Of a stretch of DNA of 64,000 nt, positions 35,689 to 44,011 are shown in pieces. The DNA comes from DASRLE01 sp963825315 (GTDB taxonomy: Bacteria > Verrucomicrobiota > Verrucomicrobiia > Limisphaerales > Palsa-1400): NCBI GenBank assembly GCA_963825315.1, contig CAWGST010000006.1, forward strand, positions 1-64,000, given 5' to 3'. How positions within the stretch are numbered: position 1 is the first letter of the stretch; the number at the start of each line of letters is the position of its first letter. Both the position numbers and the translations under genes were made by a program. The notes beneath the pieces were generated by a model. That model did not search any database, had not been told where the DNA came from, and was given only the letters and a program-made list of their open reading frames with translations.

Positions 35689-37511
35689 TAGTGTCTGAGA
35701 GAAAACTGTTCGCGCGAGCGTGGCGCAAGGCGTTTCTCGCGCCGGCTCGATTCGAATCTTTGGCGGTATTGGGATGCCGTTTGGAAAAAACCCAAGGAAT
35801 CGTGGTCTGAGCCTCAAAAGATTCGCTGGTCAAAGTAGGCAGCGGGAACTATCCTGCGGTTCATGCGCAAGCGATTCGAGGTTCAATTGGCTTTGGGTAA
35901 AACACCGATCGAAAGAGTCGTGCTGCCGTCGCGGAGCCGCGACGAACTGCCCCCGGTTCTGGCGGGTCTGCAATGGATTTTCCAGACCCCTGAGATCAAC
36001 GGCCAAGTGTTTGACCTGTTGGAAAAGAAGGTCGTGGCGGGCAGGAAGGCCACCGGGCGGCCGGGTTTGGACCTGTGGCACATTTTGGTTTTGGGTGTGG
36101 TGCGCCTGGCGCTGGACTGTGATTACGACCGGCTGGAATATCTGGCCAATTACGATGGTTTGTTGCGGCAGATCCTGGGCCTCCACCCCATGCTTTCAGA
36201 GCAGGAGAGGCCTTTTCACTACAAGACGCTTTCGGAAAACGTTTGTCAGGTGGATGAGGAGTTGCTGCGCCAGATCAACGTCCTGGTGGTTCAGGCCGGG
36301 CGGATCGCTTTCAAAAAAAAGAAAACGGTCCCGCTGAACCGATCCGGGCCAAGGCCGACAGCTATGTGCTGGAGACCAACGTGCATTTTCCGACCGACCT
36401 GAACCTGTTGTGGGACGCCCAGCGCAAGTGTGCGGACCTGCTGCTGCCGCTGGTCGTGGCGGCCCGGCTGGGGGGCTGGCGCAAGTGTCAGGAATGGCGG
36501 CGCAAACTCAAAGGTCAGATGATTGCCTTGACGCGGCTGGCCAGTGGCGGCGGCCCCAAGAAGGAGCAGCGCCAGCAGGCGGCTGCTGCGGCCTATGTGC
36601 GGGACAGTTACCGTTTCGAGGAAAAAGTGTTCACGACGATCCAGGCCTTGCCGGTGCCGCAGGACGTGGTGGAGTGGGCGCGGCGCGAGCAATTGGACTA
36701 TTTCCACACCATGATGATCAAGCAACTGGACCTGGTGGAACGCCGCTTGCTCCAGGGCCAAACGATTCCCCATGAGGAGAAGATTTTCTCATTGTTCGAG
36801 CCGCACACCGAGTGGATCAACAAGGGCAAGCTCTTTCCGTCGGTGGAACTGGGGCATAAAGTATTATTGACAACAGATCAGCACGAATTGATTCTGGACT
36901 ACAAAGTCATGGAGCAGTTGAACGATGTCGACGAAGTTATTGCCCTGGCCGATCGATTGCTGGGCGGCTACGGTGCCGGGGCTGTGGCCAGCCTGAGTGT
37001 TGACAAGGGCTTTAGCCGGGCAGAAGACCGTCAACTGCTGGAGCTCTACATTCCAGAAGTCATCATGCCCAAACGCGGCAAGCGCAACAGTCAAGAACAG
37101 GCGCGAGAGGGGCAGCGCCGTTTTGTGGCGCTACGCCGCCAGCACAACGCCATTGAATCGGACATTAACGCGCTGGAACATCACGGTTTGAATTATTGTC
37201 CCGACAAAGGCTGGCACGGGTTCAAGCGCTACGTGGGCTTTGGCGTGCTGGCTTACAACCTGCACAAGATCGGTCGGCGCCTGCTGGAGCGCCTGCCGGA
37301 GGCCGAACCGCCGAGAGTATTGTGCGCCTAAAAAAGCGGGTTTCGTAACAAAAGCGTGATTAAACCAGGTGAAATGTCGCCGCAAACCGCCTCTGCAATG
37401 GCTGGCCGGGTCAACAGCAAAAAACCGGCCAGAAAAACACCCCGCAAAACCGAGAGTCCCGGCTTCAGAAGGGTGCCGATTTGAAAAACACGAGTTTTCT
37501 CCCAATCACTA
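35689..37511 (+). mobile_element. ISNCY-like (ISDol1-type) insertion sequence
   Basis: 1823 bp. The ends share TAGTG-N2-TGNGAGAAAACT in inverted orientation. Outside are CCTATC (35683-35688) and TCTATC (37512-37517), a near-perfect 6-bp duplication. It carries one transposase gene in two overlapping frames. Confidence 0.75.
35863..37331 (+). CDS. ISNCY-like transposase, two frames joined by -1 frameshift
   Basis: The first frame begins MRKRFEVQLALGKTPIERV and runs to about 36320. The second continues with DSYVLETNVHFPTDLNLLWDA. The join is at eight A residues (36313-36320) followed by G. Reading two AAA codons and slipping back one base gives FKKKENGPAEPIRAK, continuous with the family pattern. 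It is either programmed -1 frameshifting or a simple indel. The DDE residues (VLETNVHFPTD, LSVDKGFS, ESDINALEHHGL) are present. Confidence 0.8.
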
Positions 37512-37700
37512 TCTATCAATCTTGCCTTTCTGGCCATTCTTCGCGCACGATGGATCCGGCCTTTTGGCTGTCGGTTTCAACTTTCGCCAGTCCGCCGTAG
37601 CGTCTGTCGCGAAGGAGGAAGCCTTTCGCCAGTCCGCCAAAGCTCCGAACGGCGGAGCGACGGCGGAAGCCTTCAGCCTTTGATTTCAAACCTTGGCATC
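37512..37700. repeat. Short GC-rich direct repeats
   Basis: Contains two copies of TTTCGCCAGTCCGCC (near 37583 and 37625) and palindromic GGCGGAGCGACGGCGG. No gene seen. Confidence 0.5.
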
Positions 37701-37721
37701 CTTAATGCTCGTGGTATTGGT

Positions 37722-37886
37722 ATGGTTAGCACCATAAATAAAGCATCAGTCCCGTTCCTCGCAATAGTGATGGTCATCATTGCGGCAATCGCGGCAAAAG
37801 TGCGCGCGACAATCAATGCGCAAGTGCCTGAGGGTTATGAGGATGAGACTGGTTTTCATTTCGGCCACCCGGACTTCAAGAATTAA
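37722..37886 (+). CDS. Small single-pass membrane protein
   Basis: 54 residues from ATG 37722. One hydrophobic helix (VPFLAIVMVIIAAIAA) and a short polar tail ending FHFGHPDFKN. No family recognised; it could be a chance frame. Confidence 0.35.
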   Translation: MVSTINKASVPFLAIVMVIIAAIAAKVRATINAQVPEGYEDETGFHFGHPDFKN

Positions 37887-37981
37887 GCCGCCCGGTTTGG
37901 CTTGATGATTGACGCGGTCGCCGATGTGTCAAAATTTGACACACATTGTCCTGCTCTGGGACATTTTTGCCGGGCGCCGTA

Positions 37982-40276
37982 TCAATGAAAGCCTAAAAAC
38001 CGGCCTCCCTGGTAAGTCACAAAGGCAAAAACCCACGCCAGCACTCCCATATAAACCCACTGGAATACCGGCCATTTCCAGGAATTGGTTTCCCTACGCA
38101 CCACGGCCACGGTGCTGACACATTGCAAGGCCAGGACGTAAAAGACCATCAGCGTGATGGCGGTGAGCGGAGTGTAAACCGGGGTCCCGTCAGGCCGTTT
38201 TTGCTGGCGCAGAACCTGGGCCAAATCTTTGGTGTGGGTGTCTTCATCCGCTCCCTCGGCCACGTTATAGACGATGGACATGGTGCTGACAAAGACCTCG
38301 CGCGCGGCAAACGAAGAGACAAGCCCAATGCCAATTTTCCAATCGAAACCAAGGGGAACAATGAGCGGTTGCAGGAGGCGTCCAGCCTGGCCCGCAAAGC
38401 TGCCGCGCAAACGTTCCCCCGCCTGCTCCGTGTCGATTTGTTGCAGGGCCTTGCTTTGCTGCCCGGGGCTGGCGCGGGTTTGACTGAAACTCTTTTGCAG
38501 GGCGGCGCGTTGGGCGGCGAAGGGTTGTTCGACGACGGCATGGCGCGGATAACTGGCCATGAACCAGAGGAGAATATTAATTCCCAAAATCACCGTGCCG
38601 GCCCGCCGCAGAAAAAGCCGCGACCGGTCCCACATGTGGCGCAAAACTATTTTCAAAAGCGGCCGTTTGTAGGGCGGCAATTCCATGACCAGCATGGGCG
38701 TGTCGCCGCGCAAAAGCGTTTTTTTGAAGAGCCACGCCATGCCCAGCGCCACAACGATGCCCAGCAAATACATGCTTAACATGGTCAGGCTTTGCGTGAC
38801 CAGCCGGCCCGGAATACAGGCCGCGATGAGCAGCGTATAAACCGGCAACCGGGCCGAACAACTCATCAACGGGGCGACCAGGATGGTGACCAGCCGGTCT
38901 TTGCGAGTCTCGATCGTGCGCGTGGCCATGATGCCCGGAATCGCGCAGGCAAAGGAGCTGAGCATGGGAATGAAACTTTTGCCGTGCAAACCGACCTTGC
39001 TCATCAAGCGGTCCATCAAAAACGCCGCCCGCGCCATGTAGCCGGTGTCCTCGAGCAATCCAATAAATAGAAACAGCAGGCAGATTTGCGGCAGAAAAAC
39101 GACGACCGCGCCGACCCCTTGCACGACTCCCTTGACCACCAATTCCTGCAGATCGCCGGGGGGAATCTGGCGGCCCGTGAAATCGCCCGCCACGCGGAAA
39201 AGGCCCTGCAACAAATTCATGGGCAGTTGGGCCAGAGTGAAGATGGTGAAAAACATCAAGGCCATGATACCCACGAAAATCAGCATCCCCCAAAACTTGT
39301 GGGTCACGATGCGGTCGAGCTTGTCGCTAAAGGGTTCCCGCTGCCCATCGGCTTCGGTGGTGACCGCTTGATGAATGGCGTTTATGCGGGTGTAACGTGA
39401 CTCAATGGCCGCGCTGCGCCAATCCACCCCGGCCCTTTCCAATCGCTGCCGTCCGGCCAGGACCGCCTGTTTGAGGTCGGGCGGATAATGGCTGTCGCTG
39501 CCCGCCAGGAATTTTTCATCGCACAAGATGAGCAGGGCCTCGGCTTGGGGCGAGGTGGCGCGCTGTCCGGCAGTTCCGGCCAGCAATTGGGTCAGGGTTT
39601 CGATTTCCGTCTTGAAGGCCGGGGGCATTTCGCAAAAGGACGGCGGAACGCCGCGCCGCCTGTTTTCGCGCACGCGCCCGACAATTTGTCGTTGCAATTC
39701 CTTGATTCCCGTTCCGGCGCTGGCAACGATGGGAATGACGGGAACGCCCAAGGCCGCGGAAAGTTTGGCGGCGTCAATCGAAAGTCCATTGATCCCCGCC
39801 ACATCGACCATGTTCAGCGCGATGATCGTTGGATAACCCAGTTCAATGACCTGGCTGGCAAAATAGAGGTTGCGCTCGAGGTTGGAAGCATCAACCACGA
39901 CGAGGACGAGGGCAGGGGCGGGCACCTCGGTCAAACGTCCAAACAAGATGTCCCGGGCGATCTGCTCGTCGAGCGATTGGGGGCTGAGGCTGTAGGCGCC
40001 CGGGAGGTCCAGGACGCGGAGGGGCGGATCACCCGGCCCGCCTTGAAACCGGCCCTCCTTGCGCTCGACGGTCACGCCGGCATAATTGCCCACCCGCGCC
40101 CGCAGGCCGGTCAAGGCATTGAAAACCGTGGTTTTGCCGGAGTTGGGATTGCCGGTCAGAACGACATAGGTAGGAGGCCGCCGCGATTCCGAAAGGGCCG
40201 GAGCGCCGCCTCTTCCAAATTGAGACACAATCTCAATTGAGCCTTGCTGGCTGGCGGATGGCGGTGGCGTCTCCAT
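37982..40276 (-). CDS. feoB: Ferrous iron transporter B
   Basis: 764 residues. N-terminal G domain: VVLTGNPNSGKTTVFNALTG (G1), LDLPGAYSLSP (G3), ALNMVD (G4). A membrane channel with gate motifs follows (LLEDTGYMARAAFLMD, FACAIPGIMATR). It takes up Fe(II) across the inner membrane, driven by GTP. It is preceded by two feoA genes in one operon (4 bp and 1 bp gaps). No fur box was identified with confidence. Confidence 0.97.
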   Translation of the reverse strand: METPPPSASQQGSIEIVSQFGRGGAPALSESRRPPTYVVLTGNPNSGKTTVFNALTGLRARVGNYAGVTVERKEGRFQGGPGDPPLRVLDLPGAYSLSPQSLDEQIARDILFGRLTEVPAPALVLVVVDASNLERNLYFASQVIELGYPTIIALNMVDVAGINGLSIDAAKLSAALGVPVIPIVASAGTGIKELQRQIVGRVRENRRRGVPPSFCEMPPAFKTEIETLTQLLAGTAGQRATSPQAEALLILCDEKFLAGSDSHYPPDLKQAVLAGRQRLERAGVDWRSAAIESRYTRINAIHQAVTTEADGQREPFSDKLDRIVTHKFWGMLIFVGIMALMFFTIFTLAQLPMNLLQGLFRVAGDFTGRQIPPGDLQELVVKGVVQGVGAVVVFLPQICLLFLFIGLLEDTGYMARAAFLMDRLMSKVGLHGKSFIPMLSSFACAIPGIMATRTIETRKDRLVTILVAPLMSCSARLPVYTLLIAACIPGRLVTQSLTMLSMYLLGIVVALGMAWLFKKTLLRGDTPMLVMELPPYKRPLLKIVLRHMWDRSRLFLRRAGTVILGINILLWFMASYPRHAVVEQPFAAQRAALQKSFSQTRASPGQQSKALQQIDTEQAGERLRGSFAGQAGRLLQPLIVPLGFDWKIGIGLVSSFAAREVFVSTMSIVYNVAEGADEDTHTKDLAQVLRQQKRPDGTPVYTPLTAITLMVFYVLALQCVSTVAVVRRETNSWKWPVFQWVYMGVLAWVFAFVTYQGGRFLGFH

Positions 40277-40280
40277 CGCG

Positions 40281-40523
40281 TCAATCGGCGGCCTGCACCA
40301 GAATCTGTTCGGCCTCCTGGCGGCGCAGGGTTAAATGATAGCCGCGCACCTTGATTTCCACGGGGTTGCCGAGCGGGGCGAAGCGCACCAGTTGCACCGG
40401 CGTGCCGACGAGCAAGCCCATTTCCAGGAGGCGTCCGCGTTGTTCGGGCCGGAGATTGATGTGACTGACGGTGGCCGCCGCGCCGAGCTTGAGGGAAGTC
40501 AGCGGTTGACTTTCGGATGGCAT
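40281..40523 (-). CDS. feoA: FeoA protein, second copy
   Basis: 80 residues from ATG 40523, SH3-like FeoA fold: LRPEQRGRLLEMGLLVGTPVQLVRFAPLGNPVEIKVRGYHLTLRRQEAEQILV in pieces. FeoA helps FeoB function. It lies between the first feoA and feoB with almost no gaps. Confidence 0.93.
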   Translation of the reverse strand: MPSESQPLTSLKLGAAATVSHINLRPEQRGRLLEMGLLVGTPVQLVRFAPLGNPVEIKVRGYHLTLRRQEAEQILVQAAD

Positions 40524-40524
40524 A

Positions 40525-40818
40525 TCAAGCGACCCTTCTGCGGGAAAGAGGCTCGACCAAAATCTTTTCGGCCAGGCGGGTGCTGATGCCCAGGCGGGCA
40601 TTGCAGACCTGGCAAATCAAGCTGCTCTGGCGGCTGAGGAGCTTGATTTTTTGTTCTTCGCAAAAGCCCATTTCGCGCAAGCGATGGGTGACTTCCGGCG
40701 AGGCGGAAAGCTGTTTGATGCGCACGGCGACGCCCGTGCCAATATGGCTCAAAGGGCAAAGGAAAGGCTGTGGACAACGTCCGTCATCCTCGCCCTGCGG
40801 CGGTTGCGACTCTTTCAC
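40525..40818 (-). CDS. FeoA-like protein, first copy
   Basis: 97 residues. HRLREMGFCEEQKIKLLSRQSSLICQVCNARLGISTRLAEKILVEPL in pieces marks an FeoA-type domain. It has two Cys (ICQVCNAR) that the second copy lacks, and a long N-terminal tail. It heads the feoA-feoA-feoB operon. Confidence 0.85.
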   Translation of the reverse strand: MKESQPPQGEDDGRCPQPFLCPLSHIGTGVAVRIKQLSASPEVTHRLREMGFCEEQKIKLLSRQSSLICQVCNARLGISTRLAEKILVEPLSRRRVA

Positions 40819-40885
40819 CCTGCGAGGTTAGGCCACTTGAAACCGGGTTGCAAGTAAGAATCCAACAGGGTCAGGCGCGGAAGGA

Positions 40886-42076
40886 TCAAATCTTCCTGGG
40901 CAGCGCGGTCCAGGCGCCTTTCCTGGCGCTGCTCTTGACGCAGGTTTCGATGAAGGCGATGCCCATCCACCCGTCCTCAATGTTGGCGTATTTGCTGCCG
41001 TCGTTGACATATTTTCCCCCGGCCTTCCACTTGCGCACGTCGGCTTCGAAACAGCGATGCAGCCGCGCGAAGGCGTCGTGGAACGCTTCCGGGTGCCCGG
41101 CCGGAATCGTTGGCTCGGCCATGAGATCGGCGGGCATGTCTTTGGGCAGGAAGCCGTCCCCCGGCGTGACGGCGCCGCGCCAATAGGTCCGGTCAGGCTG
41201 GTTGGGCAGACAAATCGTGATGCTCTCCGGTTCTTCCTGGCGCCAGCGGAGCGTGCCTTTGGTCCCGGCAATCACGATGCCAAGGTCATTCTTGTATCCG
41301 ATGCAAATTTGCGAGGCGCGCACGAGGGCCTTGCCGCCGTTGCTCAGTTTGCAATAGACCGTAAAATGGTCGTCTAACTGGCGGCCTTCAACGAACGTTT
41401 CCAATTGCGCGGACACGGTCGTGACGTCCAGACCGGTGACGTAGCGCAGTTGCATCAGCGCGTGCGTTCCGATGTCTCCGCCGCAGCCTGAGCCTCCGGC
41501 GCGTTTCGGGTCCACGCGCCACACAGCCTGTTGCTGGCCGCTGGCTTCGAGCCTGGTTGCCAGCCAGCCCTGCAGGTAGCAGCTATCCACCCACCGCACC
41601 CCGCCCAGCAGGCCGTTTTTGACAATGTAACGGCTCAACCGGCTGGTCCAATGGCCCAAATACGTGTGCGCCACGCCGAAGGGAACGCCCAGTTTCCGCG
41701 CGGTCTTGACCAGCTCGTTCGCTTCCTTCAGGTTCAGGCAAAGGGGTTTTTCGCAGAAGACCGCGATGCCGGCCTTCATCGCCTTCATCGCGGGATCGTA
41801 GTGGACAAAGTTGGGCGTGACGATGAGGATGTAATCCAGCCTTTGATCTTCGGGCAGGCTCCGGTTGGCCGCGATCATCTCATCGTAGGAGCCGTAGCCC
41901 TTGATTGGGTACGGCCATTTCGCCGCTTCTTCCAGCGCGATCTTTGGATCGGGAAACAACGCGCCCGCCACCACCCGGCGGGTGCCGTCAAAATGAATTG
42001 CCTTCTGATGCGGGTTGACAATGAACGCGCCGCGTCCACCGCCCACCAATCCGACGTTGAGAGGTTTGTTTGACAT
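40886..42076 (-). CDS. Gfo/Idh/MocA-family oxidoreductase
   Basis: 396 residues from ATG 42076. NAD(P)-binding start VGLVGGGRGAFIVNPHQKA, then CEKPLCLN (the EKP motif) and a C-terminal substrate domain with GGSGCGGDIGTHALMQL. These enzymes oxidise sugars or cyclitols; the substrate is unknown. Verrucomicrobia carry many paralogues. It converges with no gene and is followed by the feo operon further down. Confidence 0.9.
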   Translation of the reverse strand: MSNKPLNVGLVGGGRGAFIVNPHQKAIHFDGTRRVVAGALFPDPKIALEEAAKWPYPIKGYGSYDEMIAANRSLPEDQRLDYILIVTPNFVHYDPAMKAMKAGIAVFCEKPLCLNLKEANELVKTARKLGVPFGVAHTYLGHWTSRLSRYIVKNGLLGGVRWVDSCYLQGWLATRLEASGQQQAVWRVDPKRAGGSGCGGDIGTHALMQLRYVTGLDVTTVSAQLETFVEGRQLDDHFTVYCKLSNGGKALVRASQICIGYKNDLGIVIAGTKGTLRWRQEEPESITICLPNQPDRTYWRGAVTPGDGFLPKDMPADLMAEPTIPAGHPEAFHDAFARLHRCFEADVRKWKAGGKYVNDGSKYANIEDGWMGIAFIETCVKSSARKGAWTALPRKI

Positions 42077-42193
42077 AATTAAGGCGTCTTTGCCATAATG
42101 AACTTGGAGTTGAATTGTTAAATACACCGCCTTTATAGTGACAGATGAAATTCAAGTCAATCGTGACTTGAAGATTGCCCGATAAAAGAAATC

Positions 42194-43225
42194 ATGTTTA
42201 CCGCTGCTGACATCGCCAAAGAACTTGACGGACAAGTCCAGGGAGACGGGTCCGTCCAACTGACCGGCTTCGCGCCGGCCACCACCGCGAAGGCGGGAGA
42301 CCTTGCCTTTGCCGAGAACGAAACGTTCTTCGTCAAGGCGGAACAGAGCGCGGCTTCCGCCATTCTGATCGATGGCCCCTTCAAGTCGGAGAAAAAGGTC
42401 ATCATTCGCGTGGCCAATGCCCGCATTGCCTCTGCCCGCGTGCTGCCGATGTTCTTTCCGGAGCAGACTTTTGCCGCGGGTGTCCATCCTTCGGCGGTGG
42501 TGGCGGCATCGGCGCAAATTGATGCCACCGCCCATATCGGGCCGCACTGTGTCATTGGCGGGCAAGTCAAAATCGGCCCCCGGGTGATATTGCGCGGCGG
42601 GAACCATGTCGGAAATGGTTGCGCCATTGCGGCCGACTCGCAGCTTTTCCCCAACGTCGTCTTGTACAACCAAACACAAATCGGCCAGCGGGTGCGGATA
42701 CACGCCGGAGCGGTGATTGGGGCCGACGGCTTTGGGTATGTTTTCGACGCCGGCATCCACCGCAAGGTACCGCAGGTCGGACAGGTCATTATCCACGACG
42801 ACGTGGAAATCGGGGCCAATGCCACGATTGACCGTGGCGCGCTGGGGCCGACAGTCATCGGCAAAGGGACCAAGATCGACAACTTGGTGCAGATCGCGCA
42901 CAACGTGACGATTGGAGAGAATTGCCTGGTCATTGCCCAGGTTGGCATTGCCGGCAGCACCAGAATTGGGAACTACGTGACATTGGCGGGGCAGGTCGGC
43001 ATTGCGGGCCATTTGAAAATTGGCGACCAGGCCATCGTGGCCGCGCAATCCGGCGTCATGCGCGATATTCCTGACAAGGGAAAATGGCTTGGCGCGCCGG
43101 CCCAGCCCGATCGCCAGGCCAAGCGACAAATGATCGCCCTGCAGCAACTGCCCGAACTGATCCGGCGCGTCAGGGAACTGGAAGAATGGGTGAAACGCCC
43201 CGGCGGCAAGCCAAAGGCAGAGTGA
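42194..43225 (+). CDS. lpxD: UDP-3-O-acylglucosamine N-acyltransferase
   Basis: 343 residues. N-terminal uridine-binding part (FTAADIAKELDGQVQGD, GDLAFAENETF) and a left-handed beta-helix of hexapeptide repeats (ATAHIGPHCVIGGQVKIGP, GADGFGYVFD, IDNLVQIAHNV with the catalytic His). It is the third step of lipid A synthesis and shows the cell makes LPS. It stands alone here, without lpxA or fabZ. Confidence 0.96.
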   Translation: MFTAADIAKELDGQVQGDGSVQLTGFAPATTAKAGDLAFAENETFFVKAEQSAASAILIDGPFKSEKKVIIRVANARIASARVLPMFFPEQTFAAGVHPSAVVAASAQIDATAHIGPHCVIGGQVKIGPRVILRGGNHVGNGCAIAADSQLFPNVVLYNQTQIGQRVRIHAGAVIGADGFGYVFDAGIHRKVPQVGQVIIHDDVEIGANATIDRGALGPTVIGKGTKIDNLVQIAHNVTIGENCLVIAQVGIAGSTRIGNYVTLAGQVGIAGHLKIGDQAIVAAQSGVMRDIPDKGKWLGAPAQPDRQAKRQMIALQQLPELIRRVRELEEWVKRPGGKPKAE

Positions 43226-43298
43226 CCCAAGGGGTGGCGCCGGGGCAGCCCATCAAACATCCAGTTGCGCACGGCCAACAAACGGCTATGTTAAAAGG

Positions 43299-43499
43299 AT
43301 GGATTGGCAGAAGATTGCATCATTTGTCATAGTGGCAGTTACCGCGGGGGCCTTTCTCCGGGCGAAATTGCGCAAGCGCAAGTTCAGCTTCGAGCGCGAC
43401 ACCCATTGCGGATGCGCCTCCCCGTCAGGGTCAAAAAACTCCATCGTCTTTCATGCGCGCAAGGGGCAACGCGCGCAAATCATCGTCAAGTCAAAATAA
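43299..43499 (+). CDS. Small membrane-anchored protein
   Basis: 66 residues: MDWQKIASFVIVAVTAGAFL is a membrane anchor, followed by a basic segment (RAKLRKRKFSF), HCGCAS and a short basic tail. No family recognised. It lies between lpxD and hsp20 on the same strand. Confidence 0.5.
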   Translation: MDWQKIASFVIVAVTAGAFLRAKLRKRKFSFERDTHCGCASPSGSKNSIVFHARKGQRAQIIVKSK

Positions 43500-43566
43500 C
43501 CGCCGCATGACAAACTTTATTCCCACTTGCCAAACCCCTCGTCATGAAATAGTATCACCTCCTACC

Positions 43567-43968
43567 ATGCAAAAACTCAGTTCAGCACTGCACTTTTCCA
43601 AGACAAAGTTGTGTGTCACCAAGGAACACGAAACCCACTGGGTCCCCAATACCGATGTCTATGTCACCGACGGCGCGATTATCATCAAGGTCGAACTGGC
43701 CGGGATGCAGCGCGAGAATTTGGAACTGACCATCGACGGCCCCCGCCTGCGCATCCGCGGCCAGAGGCCCGACGGATGCCGCCCGCCGCAGTGCAAATTC
43801 CTTGTCATGGAAATCAACTACGGCGGGTTCGAAAGCGTGATCGAACTGCCTGAGGGCTATGATTTGAGCCGGGCCAAGGCGGCCTACCAAAATGGCTTCC
43901 TTCGCGTCGATGTGCCGATGGACTTGCAGTCTTCCCATTCCAACCTGACCGGTAACGACGAGATTTGA
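43567..43968 (+). CDS. Hsp20/alpha-crystallin small heat-shock protein
   Basis: 133 residues from ATG 43567. Alpha-crystallin domain: WVPNTDVYVTDGAIIIKVELAGMQRENLELTIDGPRLRIRGQR in pieces, then FESVIELPEGYDLSRAKAAYQNGFLRVDVP. It lacks a clear I-x-I/V tail motif. It binds unfolded proteins; placed 43 bp or less before lon, forming a stress pair. Confidence 0.92.
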   Translation: MQKLSSALHFSKTKLCVTKEHETHWVPNTDVYVTDGAIIIKVELAGMQRENLELTIDGPRLRIRGQRPDGCRPPQCKFLVMEINYGGFESVIELPEGYDLSRAKAAYQNGFLRVDVPMDLQSSHSNLTGNDEI

Positions 43969-44011
43969 TTCCACTGCATGACCACACCGGAAACTGAGTT
44001 TATCAGCATCC

